Notes: generated by a model from the letters alone, not told the origin. Shown: positions 1 through 11,549, counted from the stretch's first letter. The stretch is DNA of 64,000 bases from Coleophoma eucalyptorum (GCA_026120035.1 JALRME010000010.1:1116001-1180000); one strand, 5' to 3'. Program-made: numbers and translations.

Positions 1-1233
1 GTGTGATAAATCTGGCGTGTAGGGTCCATTGACATGTGGCTCCAGCTCATCCAGGTTGATTTCTACAATGTCATCATAGTATGCTGCACTTCCCTCATCG
101 GGTCTCAAAATCCCAATATTTTCGTTCGCAGCTTGGGCAATATTCGAGCGGCTTGTAGCCTGTAGATATTGGCTCATAGCTTTGGTGTACGGAAAGAGGC
201 AAGACGTCGCCCCGATCTCGGCAGACATGTTTCCAATAGTCGCCATGGCTGTAGCACCGAGACCTTCAACTCCTGGACCGAAAAATTCAACAATCTTTCC
301 TTTCCCGCCGGTAACTGATACCAGACCGGCAAGTTTGCAGATGATGTCCTTTGAGCTTGCCCACCCTTTTAGTTGCCCTTCTAATCTGACACCCAGGACT
401 TTGGGGCACGGCAACTCCCATTGTAAACCTGCCATGGCGTCTACTGCATCGGATCCGCCAACTCCTATGCCGAGCATTGCCATTCCGGCTGCGTTTGGAG
501 TATGCGAGTCAGTGCCAACGAGAAGGCCTCCAGGACTATTCAGAGCGAAAAATTAATAACAATATTCAGATATACATAAAAATGAGATAGGGTAACCGAC
601 AACGCGTAGTTTTCAAAAATAATTGTATGGATAATTCCAGATCCGGGTTTCCAGAATCCAATGTTATACCGAGTAGAAGCAGACGCGAGGAATTCGAAGA
701 CCTCTTTATGTTTTATAGCTGCCGCGGCTAAGTCTTCTTTGGCTCCCTTTTCAGCCATTGTAAGATGATCCGTATGGATTGTAGTTGGTAGCGCTACTTT
801 ATCAATACCGGCACTCATGAACTGCAACAAGGCCATTGTCGCATTTGCATCATGGATCGCAATGCGATCTGGATATAGTTTGAGGAATGACTTTCCTGGC
901 TCAATGTCCTGAGATAATGGGTCACATAGATGTGAGTAGAGGATCTTTTCTGAGAGGGTGAGTGGGCGCTTTATTCTACGTCGAATTTGTTTTAGTGAGT
1001 CTTGTAGGTGGTTATATGGGAGGAATGAGCCCTATGGGTGTCTTAGCCCTGAATTTCCATTCTGTTCCCGAATCAATCGGCCTTCTCACCTTTTCAAGAT
1101 TACTCATGGAGACCCGATTTGGATCTCGCGCGAGTAAGTTGCCTACAGTAGCAAGACATCTTCGCTGCGTGCCTTGCTGAATGTCGATGCTGGTTTGGGC
1201 GGATAGCAGGCGGGACAGCCGTAAGTAAGGCAT
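1..1233 (-). CDS. Aconitase-like hydratase with mitochondrial leader (5' part, runs off left edge)
   Basis: Exons read leftwards: 1233-1090, 1031-601, 535 to beyond 1, with introns of 58 nt (1032-1089) and 65 nt (536-600, donor GTCGGT). About 370 residues of an expected ~780 are visible. The first ~45 residues are rich in Arg, Leu and Ser and lack acids, like a mitochondrial presequence. The body is clearly aconitase: RPLTLSEKILYSHL, MALLQFMSAGIDKVALPTTI, the HTDHL Asp-His pair, FPGGLLVGTDSHTPN, and NMSAEIGAT with the substrate-binding Asn and Glu. The [4Fe-4S] cysteines lie in the missing C-terminal half. The stretch normally reading M-Q-D-A has I-H-D-A (codon 852-854), so the active-site Gln is His. 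That, and its divergent pairing with an aldolase gene, suggest a specialised paralogue rather than the citric-acid-cycle enzyme; the substrate is inferred. Confidence 0.9.
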
Positions 1234-1927
1234 AGCTGGAGAAATAGCATGAAGGTATGCCAACATGCCCAAAGTCAAAACAAATATAAGAAAGCTGGAA
1301 TTAAAAAGCAGAAGCCATCTGTGGTTGGGGTAGAAATAGAAAATGCAACAAGTGTTTTGACCTGAGAATCTCCCCACGTCCCGTTAGGTGAAATAGGTAG
1401 GGCTCAAGGTCTAGTTAGCTAGCACCCCTAGGCTAAGCGTTTTTGGAATCTTTGATCAGACATTCCATTGTGGCCCAGAGAATAATTTTCACGGAATCTG
1501 GAGAAAGTGCATTGTGACTGTGGTCGAAACTGCTAGGTCCTGGATGGATGTGAATGCGGGTGCATCCGTTTGTTTGCCTGATATTTCTGGCTTACATGGA
1601 TGCGCTTGACGGGTTGCTCCTTTAGCGTCGATTCTTCGCAGACTTTCCGTCAGCTCGCGGAATGGATCATGAATAATTTAATGGAATTGATCGGTTTGGA
1701 ATCGGGGACATCGATGCATGCATGGTATGATTGATAGTTGCTTTGATTCTGGAAATACCTAGTTTTTCTTAATCAAATCAACGTCGGTATCACTGGTAGT
1801 TCTTGGCACTGCCAGTGAAGACTTTATTTTATCACTTTACTTCCACGCTGGCATTTCAACTCTAAGATAAGGCATCTCATCCTGACATAATAAATTACTT
1901 GGAGGGAATTCACATCTTAAAACAAAG
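1234..1927. promoter_or_regulatory. Divergent promoter between aconitase-like and aldolase genes
   Basis: 694 nt without a convincing gene. It contains two CGG-type inverted repeats of the sort bound by Zn2Cys6 dimers: CGG-N6-CCG at 1557-1568, and TTCCG-N8-CGGAA at 1645-1662. The second has perfect 5-bp arms. A shared regulator for both flanking genes is inferred. Confidence 0.45.
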
Positions 1928-2780
1928 ATGTCGAAAACAGCTATTGCTGCCTTGAGGCGTTTCACATCTTGTGATGTAGGTACACTGCTTTAATCAAATA
2001 TTATTGCCTTGTTGAGGACCCCATCCCCATAATTTCATCACATTATTTACATATTCTAACATCCCCACCACAGGTTGGTGATGCACTGGTAAAGCTAGGA
2101 GTGCCATATGGAGGATTCCTATGCGGTCTTCAAATGTGGTCACCAGAACGCCAGTCCGGCACGAAGAAGATCTTCGGACCAGCATATACAGTTCAGATGG
2201 TCGAAGCAAAGGACACTACGTCACCGAAACCAGCTATACATTTTGCTGATGGTATTCCAGAGGGATCTGTTGTATTTGTGTCGCAGCCAAAGGGTCTTTA
2301 TTCTGCTTGTTGGGGAGGGCTTATGAGCACGCGAGCTAAATATTGTGCTGCGGAGGGGGTAGTCGTTGATGGGAATTTTCGAGATGTGAATGAGCATCGA
2401 GACTTGAATTTTGGCGTGAGTAATGATAAGCGCATCTGCAGGAAATCATCTGTCCCCGGTCCAATAGTTGAAACTGACATGAATTACTTGATCAGTTATT
2501 TGCCAAAGGTACTTCGATTCTAGGCTCCAATACCTTCACCCGGTCATCTGCGCTTAATACTCCTGTTCAGTTTACGTCTGATGTTCAATCAAAGCCAATT
2601 ACGATCAATCCAGGAGATTTTTTATTGGGTGATGCAGACGGTGTAGTGGTTATACAGCCTAGCTTGGTAGAACAGTGTTTAAAACTCTGTGAAGAGAGAT
2701 ATGAAATCGATGAGAAGACTAGAAGTTGTTTGGAAGCTGGAGATGAGATGGGTCCAACTATTCAAAAGTATAGGAAGTAA
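1928..2780 (+). CDS. RraA-fold aldolase (4-carboxy-4-hydroxy-2-oxoadipate aldolase-like)
   Basis: Exons 1928-1975, 2074-2415 and 2496-2780 give 224 residues, the normal size for this fold. The introns are 98 and 80 nt. RraA-family landmarks are seen in order: SCDVGDALVKLG near the N terminus, IFGPAYTV, GSVVFVSQP, the signature EGVVVDGNFRDVNEHRDL with its Arg-Asp pair, LFAKGTSILGS, and a late PGDFLLGDADGVVVI strand. Family members split 4-carboxy-4-hydroxy-2-oxoadipate or 4-hydroxy-4-methyl-2-oxoglutarate into pyruvate plus oxaloacetate or pyruvate; others are RNase-E regulators. No leader peptide is seen, so it is probably cytosolic. The context (lactonase, aconitase-like gene, tricarboxylate carrier) favours the carboxy-hydroxy-oxoadipate aldolase role. 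The family call is firm; the substrate is inferred. Confidence 0.9.
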
Positions 2781-2971
2781 CTTTTATTAGTTACAAATAC
2801 CTGTATTCGTAATGGAGAATATGATTGAAAGTTTACACGTCTTCGATGATGTAACGTGAACGTGGATGAATAGTATAACTGCTTTAGCTGCATGATCTAT
2901 GATTTCTTCATCTTCTTTACATGCTACTATTTTTTCAACGATAAGCCAGCTAAATTTCTCTATCTAAATCA

Positions 2972-3953
2972 CTATGAAGGAGCAGGAGACTTGAAAGTAG
3001 ATATCGAAATAGATTCGTCCGTCCAAATCAATACCTGTTCGTAGACTGCGAAGCTAATTGCGCCAGAAACCTGCAGGAACGCATCAAGTCAGTATTTTGT
3101 CTTTCATAAACTGGTCAGGCATAATTCATACTGTAAGTCTGATCAGTCTTGGCGTAGTTCCATTCCACAGTGACTTAATTCCATCCTCTCGAAGCATAGA
3201 ATTGAGACAATCCATGCTTCCTGTATATCTCTCTCGACCACCAATAGCCTGCAGTCTAGTCTTAGTATTATCCATAGGCATGGTTGCATAAACCGTTACG
3301 AGACCTGCGCCTCCACCAGCCAATACAGAAGTAATACCAGGATACTCTGAGCCCAGGAGAGTGCGCGCCTTTTCCAAAAGGAAATTATAGCTTGTGAAGC
3401 GCACAACTGCATTGGACGACTGCTTGATAGTAACAGGCACAACACCACGATATAGACCAGCTACACCTTCTGTAGAGAGGATATTCCGAATAGCTGAAAA
3501 GGTGCCATTGTATTTCGAGCCACCTGGCCGATTCCTATCGTCTATCAATTTCGTCTTTAGTGTTTCGCCAGGAGTGACTACGGCAACACTCTCTGTTATT
3601 CCTGCTATCAAACCCGCGAAGAGATATCCCAGTGGTGATGTTTTCTGAGTGGAGTTCCGAGGGAGATATGTTTTGATGAGATCGAAGGTGAAGAAACGGA
3701 CTGCACTCTTGGATGTATTGGATATACAGAAGACAGTCGCGCCGCCGTAGAGCTGCTTCACTCCCCGAGTTCGGATAGTGCTGATTAAGAGATTGAAAGG
3801 AGATGTTGCCCTGCCACTTGACTTCTTCAGAAGTTGCTGTTGAGTTTTGATATATTCAGTAGGATATGTCATTAGACTCTCCAATCCACCTGCTGCTCCG
3901 CCAGCGAGAATAGTTTGAGCAGGAGATCGGTTGGGCTCTTTAGTAGAAGCCAT
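2972..3953 (-). CDS. Mitochondrial tricarboxylate carrier (citrate carrier type)
   Basis: Exons 3953-3132 and 3070-2972 (61-nt intron) give 306 residues, standard for the mitochondrial carrier family. Three carrier repeats are visible, each with its Px[DE]xx[KR] hinge: YPTEYIKT near residue 31, TPGETLKT near 127, and MPMDNTKT near 227. The PTEYIK first hinge and the PGETLKTK second hinge are typical of citrate/tricarboxylate carriers, which exchange citrate, isocitrate or malate across the inner membrane. The short second exon restores the last helix (VSGAISFAVYEQV), which supports the splice. The gene ends 191 nt from the convergent aldolase gene and diverges from the lactonase-like gene. 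In this setting it may carry a pathway tricarboxylate such as oxalomesaconate or its hydrate into mitochondria; that substrate is inferred. Confidence 0.92.
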
Positions 3954-4594
3954 AGCGAGATAGAAGATGCTTCGATTAAAAATAACAGGAACTGTAGAAT
4001 TTTAAAATCCTTTCTCTCTTTTCCAACAGCTAATCATAACTAACAGGATGGATCTCAAATTGCAGCACTATCGTCAGCATCGTTAGCCGTCAATTCGGAG
4101 TGATGCGGGTTTATTGGAGTGCTTCTCACGGGCCTCATGATGACCTGATAGGACAGTCTGGATCTGAGGATGCTCCAAGTGGATCGTTCCGAGTACTGTA
4201 CTGTACAATCTGGTACGGTGCAATCAATTTGGAGCGCCGTATAATGTACTCTAGGTATTAAATATAGATGACCCCACCAACGGAAGCATCCTCTAGTGCA
4301 ATGCAACCGCGGAGAAGCGCCGAGCCCCAGCCACCATGTAAGAATTAGTTACTTTATTTGTCGACATTGATGGACAGGAGTCTTCCGTAATACAAGTTTA
4401 TACTTTTCACGATCTCTGGTGTATCTTTAAGATTGAACCACAAGAATTGTTATTCATGTCTTCAGTAATTTTTCTTTTTCTTTTCTCGTCGTGACAAAAT
4501 TTAATACTGCTGTCGCTATTGCTCTAATCGTAGCCCATTCCTTTTACCAGTACGGACTAGAAGTTTCCAGTAGACTTTCTCTGGAAATTTAAAT
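3954..4594. promoter_or_regulatory. Divergent promoter between carrier and lactonase-like genes
   Basis: 641 nt with no convincing gene. It has scattered single CGGAA/TTCCG half-sites but I found no paired operator like the one in the aconitase/aldolase promoter. Confidence 0.3.
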
Positions 4595-5630
4595 ATGGGT
4601 TCAGTCACAAAATTCGTTGATAAAGAACTGTTCCCCGAAGGAGCTTGGGATACCCATCATCATATTTTCGAGCGTAAGCATTAAATGTCGTTCCCGTCAA
4701 GTGGCAGCTTCTAACATGTGTACTTTAACCAGCTCATAAATTCTCTTATTGCCCAAATCGACATCTGACACCTCCCAAAGCTACAATTGAAGAATATAAT
4801 GCCTTCAAAAACTCTCTCGGTATTACTCACTCAGTTCTGACCCATGGATTATCCTACGGCGATGACTGCACCTCTTTAAAATCATTCATCAAGGCACTCG
4901 GAACCTCCATAACGCGTGGATGCGCCGTTATTAACGAACAAACATCCAATGATGAGATCCAAAGTCTTCATGACGTTGGAGTTCGAGGTATTCGACTAGA
5001 TCTCTATCGATATAACGCCATGAACGACGCTGAAAAACAGATTCAAGTTCTGAGTATATATGCGGAACGAGTGCGGTCAAAAGGGTGGTTTTTGGAATTC
5101 CTACAAATCAACCCGGTTAATTGGGCTCCTCTGGGAAAATTCATTCCGACTCTGGCAGTGCCAGTGGTGACGGACCACCATGCTCTTCTGAAAGCATCCA
5201 GTATGCTTTCTGCTGAGGCTGATGTCTTGACACAGCCTGGATTTTCAGACATAATGGCGTTGATGAGAACGGGTGCCTTCTGGATTAAGCTTTCTGCTCC
5301 ATATAGAAGTAGTACCAGAGCACCTCACTATGAGGATATGGAGGTTCTTGTTCGCAGTTTAGTGAATGTTAATTCAAGGCGAGTACTCTGGGGAAGTGAC
5401 TGGTGAGCCCCCGAATTCTTTCTTGATGATATATAAGCTGACGCTGACACATGGTAAGGCCGCATACGCCGAATATGAAGGTACGAAGTAATGAGGAAGC
5501 GATGAAAGAGAGCCAATTTCAGCAAGTTGATGATAAGGCCTGGTTGAGCAGTTTACGGAGCTGGTTGAATGACGAGGAGTGGAGGCTATTGATGATCACA
5601 AACCCACGCGAGCTTAATGGCGCTATATGA
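4595..5630 (+). CDS. Amidohydrolase resembling 2-pyrone-4,6-dicarboxylate lactonase
   Basis: Exons 4595-4673, 4733-5402 and 5459-5630 give 306 residues. The TIM-barrel amidohydrolase_2 pattern is complete: WDTHHHIFE with the metal-binding HxH at residues ~21-23, HSVLTHGLSYGDD, GVRGIRLDLYRY, a VVTDHH strand with its histidine, and RVLWGSDWPHT with the late aspartate. Restoring the two short introns recreates exactly the expected FEPHKFSYCPNR and GSDWPHTPN joins. The order FSYCPNRHLTPP followed by HSVLTHGLSYGDD closely follows LigI-type enzymes, which hydrolyse 2-pyrone-4,6-dicarboxylate to 4-oxalomesaconate in protocatechuate/gallate meta-cleavage. Other lactonases or decarboxylases of the superfamily remain possible. 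With the aldolase, aconitase-like protein and carrier next door, the LigI role is the best reading. Confidence 0.85.
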
Positions 5631-6261
5631 CTGTGTTGAGATACAGATAGCAGTAGCAAGATAAAGCATGTTAAACACAATTAGACATAGCTTGGTCTAC
5701 ATCAGTCCTGAGTTAGAAGTAGAAATAGATATTCAGGGCGTGGTATAGGCTTCGCATATCTACCAGTTCTTCGACTACCCCAGCTTTTTTGTGCCTTACA
5801 TGTTATATGAATATCTGGGTTACCGGGAAACAGTCAATGCCAAGTTGAAAAGCCAATAGGTTAACAGGAATCGTGCCAGTCGACCGTACCACTTCCTAGA
5901 GAAAGAACCAAATAATCTGTCGCCTAGAATTGGTCACCGTGAAATCGCAACCTGACAGCCTGACTGGCACTCGGAAGGGGGTACCACATGAAGACAGACA
6001 GGCATAGCTAACAGAAAAGATACCAGTAGTGCAAAACCCAGACTCTCGCCTTAAAGACTAACACTTGTCAGCAATTTAGGACTTTCGGTGTTGGAAACAC
6101 TGCAAAGTGACATCCCTCACCGCCTACGTTATTCTGTACCCCAAGCTCGCCCCGCATTACAACAGGACATGACATAAGCTCATGCGAAGTTGCGACCGCG
6201 CAAACTCTCCAAGGCCAGAAGTTTGGAATTGAAGGCTGCATGGCCATGAATCTGCACAAGC
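5631..6261. other. Intergenic stretch upstream of regulator gene
   Basis: 631 nt. Only short unsupported open frames are seen; presumed terminator of the lactonase-like gene and promoter of the regulator. Confidence 0.3.
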
Positions 6262-8983
6262 ATGAACAGAGGTCCGGCTTCTGCAGCTGTCCCCATCACA
6301 GCTCCAGGGCCACTACCGCCGTCGACGACGACGTCCACGAGCGGGGTTGGAGGACCGTCCAAGAGATCTAAAAAGGTTCGATCAGCATGCGAAAGATGCA
6401 GATCCAGACGCATCAAGGTCGATTATAGTCCCCTCGCTGTTATGTAGAGACTTGCGACTGATTATATTTCTTTGTAGTGTGATGGTCTAGTCCCTGCTTG
6501 TGGGAATTGTTCGAAAGCCGTGGTCCTGTGTATTGATGTGGATGGCCCTGATGCCGACAGACGCATTGCTCGAGGGTACATTTCTCCCTCTGGTTGACAT
6601 ACTACAAGGTGTCCTTTGACTAACATAAAGTACATAGGTTCTCTACTGCGAATGCCAGCGCTCGAATCGCCTGGCTTGAAGATATCATTCGAACTCAATT
6701 GCCCCATATCAACCTCAACGACGGCCCAATGTTCCCAGCGACCAATAATGGCGAAGCTGCGGAAGGATTCGTATCAGAAGGAGGAGCTGCAACCTTGAAC
6801 GCCTCTCCGGGTATGAATAGGCAGGGCATGCCATCATATATTGATCTGACCACAAATTTACCCGGATCAGCTGGCGCGTATACATCTTCAGGTAGTACAA
6901 GAGGACAGAAACGCCCTCTGGCGAGTGTGGATATGGCTTCGAGTAGAGAAACATCGGTTGAACAAGATAGTAGATCTGTTGCGTTAGATCTTGGCCTTTT
7001 GTCTTTAAATTCTGAATTGCGCCAGGTTCACTATCTTGGTTCATCTTCTGGATCGTTGTTTGCATCCCTGTTTGTATCGAGGAGATCTGAAAAGGACCTT
7101 TCTACGAATTGGGATGCAGTTGACTCCTCATGCGAAGATCAAAGTGGAATGTCAGGTAGTAGTCATGCTGGATATCTTGATGCGCCGACTTTGGAAGCGT
7201 TGAGAAAAGCTGTGGATAGTTTATATGAACAGCTGCGAAAGGTATATACACTCTTAGCAGAGACCTGAAACAAGGAGCTTATTTATCTTAAAACTTCAGA
7301 CTCTACCTACGCGAATGGAGTGTGATGCTTTGTTGGAACGCTTTTTCCAGCATATGCATCCTAATCACCCATTTCTTCATCGGCTATCTTTTACGAACAT
7401 GGTCGATGCTATCTATAAATGCGTGTCGAGTCCATCGCAATGTACCATCCAGTATAATGGATGGCCATCGACTTTGGAACCCTTCAACTATAATGGCGAA
7501 GGACACATTTCCCGCGGCCGAAGACTAATACCCATCTCTGCACATGTTGCTTCTTTCCAACTGCTCGTGGCCCTGAGTATTGGCGCAACACTACAAACAA
7601 GAAAAAGAAATTACAGCCACAACCCCATGAACTTCTTCAATCTTGCAATATCGCTTTCAAAGCAAGTCTTTGGAAGTATTTCCCTTCCTGTACTACAAGC
7701 TGTTTTACTTCTCATTCTACATGGTTTCATTGACCCTGAAGGATGTAATGTGTGGACGCTTTCTCACGTTGCTATGGCTTATGCTGTGGATCTTGGGATA
7801 CACAGAGAAGTCGGAAATTCAGACAAGTTCAGTACTCTGGCTGTGGAAATGCGGAGACGGATATTTTTTTGTGTCTATTCCTTGGACAGGTAAGTCGCGG
7901 GAATTTGTCCTCGACACATACGAGCGAGCTTACTAATTAAATGAATTGTAACATAGATCTATATGCACTATTCAAGGCCGGCCCCTTGGGCTAGGAGACG
8001 ATACTTTCGATGTCTGTCTACCTGTTATTACAGCAACGGACGAAGCCATGGAACCAAGCGCCACGGTTGCTACAATTGCCGATACTGCCACGATGCCATA
8101 CTCAATCCGAGTATTCAAAATGGCGCAATTGATCTTCAAAATCAAATTTAGATTCTATCGTCTCTCAAACAACTTGTCAGATGGCGGTAGTCCAAGCCCG
8201 AGCGGTACTGAGGCTATGCAAAACGAGCTCCGCGAAGAACTAGAACATTGGTCAGCAGAGTCTTCAGAAGTAATTTTCGCATCAGCGCCATCAGAGCAGC
8301 GCCTTCGTCTCTCAACAAAGCTAAAGATACAGTTCCATGCTGCTATGTGTCTCTTACATCAACCCTCCCGAGCTATTACTCGCCCGAATGAACAAGCGCT
8401 CCAGATCTGCTTTGAGAGCTCTACCCAGAGACTGCGTTTATATGAGACGTTGTATGATTCCGGTGTACTGTGCCATAGCTGGAGGACAGTGCAAGATATG
8501 TTTCTTGCGGGGGCAACGATGATGTATTGCTTGACAATCTCTCCTATTGCTCGCAGTTCAGTCTCGCTATCTTCATTAGCTCGGGACTTTCGTTCTTGCT
8601 CAAGTTTGCTGAGTGTAGGTGGCGAATGGTGGCCCATGATCCGGAAGGCAAAATCAAGTCTTGAACGACTAGCAAGTCATGCTCTGGAGATGTTCGCCGA
8701 GAATACTCGTTCGGTACCAAGTAATCCACACATTATACCTCTGCAACAGCCGCCACTGGCTAGCAGCTCCAACACATTCGAGAGCTTTGACTCAACACTG
8801 ATTGAAAATGCCCTCGCATCCGTATTGAACCATGATGGCCAATTGGCACATATTCTAGACGCCAATCCTATGTCGTCCGGTATGGACGGGATATCCATAT
8901 ACAATCACGATTCAGATTTATTCAGCGACTATTTCTGGTCAAACTTGGAGGAAGACAGCGAGTTTACTCATGCTACCCGTTAA
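6262..8983 (+). CDS. Zn2Cys6 transcription factor with fungal MHR domain
   Basis: Five exons: 6262-6417, 6478-6575, 6638-7241, 7300-7889, 7957-8983, giving 824 residues. The zinc cluster is assembled only after splicing: Cys43, 46, 53, 60, 63 and 70 (CX2CX6CX6CX2CX6C), preceded by the basic stretch KRSKKVR and followed by a short linker and ASARIAWLED, a coiled-coil dimerisation start. The middle region (from LLERFFQHMHPNHPFLH through IHREVG and RRRIFFCVYSLDRSI) is the fungal-specific transcription factor domain. The first donor is the uncommon GTCGAT. The gene lies between the putative tricarboxylate-pathway genes and an MFS importer, so it is the natural local activator of that set; this is inferred from position. 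Confidence 0.9.
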
Positions 8984-9630
8984 GCTAGGATCCATGATTG
9001 AGATGTTCAGGATTTCATAGATACTCTTGAAAACAGATAGGTGATCGAGCATATGCCAAAAAAGCATCCCGTCTACAAATAAACACATAAGTTAATCACC
9101 TATGTAACTTGCCATTTTTGCCTCATGCTACGAGTGATTTGTAAACTCAAGCCCAGGACTCCGTACGATTATTTGTCGACAACTTCTAACCCCATATTTT
9201 TACTCCGCATATGTAAAACTGTGGGTGTAGATTGGGGAGTGCTCCGGGACCTGATCATGAAAATGTATGAATTCCTATTGGCCAGGATGTATCCTTCTCA
9301 CGAATAGTTCCAACGTGACCACCACGTGATCCCACCCGCGATGATCCGTAGCACTAAAAGGGAGCGACGGAACGCTCCTTCGTCCTTTTAGGTTTCGGGA
9401 CTAGGAAGAATAACAGTCCTGCCAAGTCCGTAACAAACAATCGTGGGGAGAGGGTAAGATGGCAAAATACGGGGAAGCAGGCCCCACCCATCAAGAGCCA
9501 TCATACGAAGTATAAACATTGCCTCTTGCTCTATGAAAACGACCATGATTCAATTCATATCTCTCTGATCTCGTTATTATCACTTACTCTTTATTATCTC
9601 CTTTGCTTTGTCAAAAAAAAAGGCAATAAA
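8984..9630. promoter_or_regulatory. Promoter region of MFS importer
   Basis: 647 nt without a supported gene. It holds a perfect inverted repeat (described separately, 9361-9378), a CACGTG E-box near 9323, and a T/C-rich tract just before the start codon. Confidence 0.35.
9361..9378. promoter_or_regulatory. Perfect inverted repeat GGAGCG-N6-CGCTCC
   Basis: GGAGCG, then ACGGAA, then CGCTCC: 6-bp arms around a CGG-containing 6-bp spacer, about 250 nt upstream of the MFS start. It could be a Zn2Cys6 operator or a hairpin. The inner AGCG-N6-CGCT geometry is the same as in the 15-bp element of the 56-61 kb cassette. Confidence 0.45.
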
Positions 9631-11327
9631 ATGACAGCTACGACAAAGGATGAAGCGGCTACATCGACTGAGATGCATGAATTCGCAGATACTAAATCGA
9701 CCACGTCTTTGCCTTTCAACACCGTAGAGATTCATCAGGGACCTTCCATCGATGATGAGGAGTTTAAACAGCAGGAGAGGAGTTTGGTGAGGAAACTTGA
9801 CCTGACTCTGATTCCCATGGTCTGGGTGCTTTATATGTTTAACTACCTTGATCGTAATAATATTGCGTAAGTTATGAGACATTTTCCGTGTGGTTTACAA
9901 GATCAAGAATGGACAGAAAGTGCTAATCAAATTTCGTTGTAGCCAATCAAAGTTGAATTCATTTGAGAAGGATTTGGGACTTCGTGGTGATCAGTTTAAT
10001 ACTGCTGTATCCATCCTTAATGTCGGGTGAGATATCCCACCCTGGAGTGTGGTGGGATATATCTGTCTAACTACTACCATTTAGATATATGCTCATGCAA
10101 CTACCGAGCAACATGATTCTCACACGTGTCAGACCATCCATTTACATGCCATTCTGGGTGTGCGTCTGGTCTTGCATCTCAGCTACCACAGCTGCAGCAC
10201 ACAACTACAAGCTTCTAATAGTCATCCGATTCCTTCTCGGCATAGCAGAAGCTCCTTTCTTCCCAGGTGTATTTTATCTCCTCTCGTGCTGGTATACCCG
10301 CAAAGAGCTCGGGTTTCGTACCGCAATTCTCTATTCTGGTCTCGTTCTTGCAACTGCTTTTTCTGGACTGATTGCAGCTGGTGTCTTTGCTGGGCTCGAC
10401 GGTTCACTAGGTCTCTCAGGGTGGCGTTGGCTTTTCCTCGTTGAAGGCGCTCTAAGCTTTGGCTTTGGTGTTTTAGCTATCTTTGTCCTACCTGACTTTC
10501 CCGAGTCTTCTTCTGGAAGTGGTAAGTGGCTTCTAACTGAGGGAGAACGTTTGGTGGCTATTGAGAGGATGAGACGTGATCGAGTGTCTCATACTGCGGG
10601 CAATCGCTCAGTTTGGCACGGGTTGAAGCTTGCGTGCGCTGATTATAAGACTTGGATATTTGTAAGTATTTTCTGTACTTCAGAACTCCACCTATAAATC
10701 AAATATGACTGATCACCTTGCACTCTATAGGTTATCATGCTCATTGCAAATCACACTGCATATGGCTTCAATTATTTCTATCCTTCAATCGTCAAAGGTT
10801 TCCATCTAGGCTCAACGACCATTACCCTCGTCCTCACAGCACCACCCTACCTAGCCGCAACAATCTGCGCATTTTGCTTTGCATATTCCAGCGATAGACG
10901 TGGCGAGCGTGGTTACCACATCTCAATACCAATGGCAGTAGCAGCGGTAGGCTTCATCATCTCCGCCACAACCCTAAACGTGTACGCCCGCTACGGAGCC
11001 TCATTCCTCTACATTTGCGGCTGTTTTTCCGCCAATGCAATGGTCTTCAGCTGGGCAGCCTCAACTCTAAGTCAAACACCCGAGAAACGCGCCTGCGCTA
11101 CATCTATGATTAATCTGCTCTCGCAGCTAGGCAACATCTGGAGTCCGTACTTCTTCCGTTCGCAGGATGCGACTCAGTATCTAATGGCCATGTTGCTCAT
11201 GATGGCCTTTTCACTTCTTAGCGTAGCTATGTGTGTGGTTTTGAAATTTTCACTGACTAGGGCTAACAAGAAGATCTTGAGGGAGTTTGAGGGACGGGAG
11301 GATAAACCTACGCTTTATATGCTCTAA
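9631..11327 (+). CDS. MFS importer, anion:cation symporter (Dal5-like) family
   Basis: Exons 9631-9866, 9943-10026, 10085-10661 and 10731-11327 give 497 residues. The start at 9631 follows AAAATG; an upstream frame from 9526 is in phase but adds a non-family extension. Family marks include DRNNIAQSKL at the end of TM1, RFLLGIAEAPFFPG in TM4-5, the amphipathic WRWLFLVEGALSFGFG at TM6, and a charged mid-loop before the second six-helix half. ACS/Dal5 relatives import organic anions such as allantoate, nicotinate, tartrate or aromatic carboxylates. As the last gene of the block with the lactonase, aldolase and regulator, import of the pathway's aromatic or carboxylate substrate is likely but unproven. 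Confidence 0.9.
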
Positions 11328-11549
11328 TTTATTTTCTTGTATGGTGACATGATATGACATATGCTATGCTATGTTGTGCTTATTACTAAATATACTTTTC
11401 AATTTATTTCATAAACTCATTGGTTAACTCAGAGTAAATTCGTTACCTACCTTCTTGGTTTAGAAGTCACCAACATTTATTATACTGTCTTAGCCTTTCT
11501 TTAATGTAAGGGCGGGTCTTCCATGCCACATTTTATAAATCTGTGGGGC

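Noticed and set aside
182..556. A 124-codon plus-strand open frame at the left edge.
   Set aside because: It is the antisense shadow of the aconitase-like exon on the minus strand, which carries clear family motifs.
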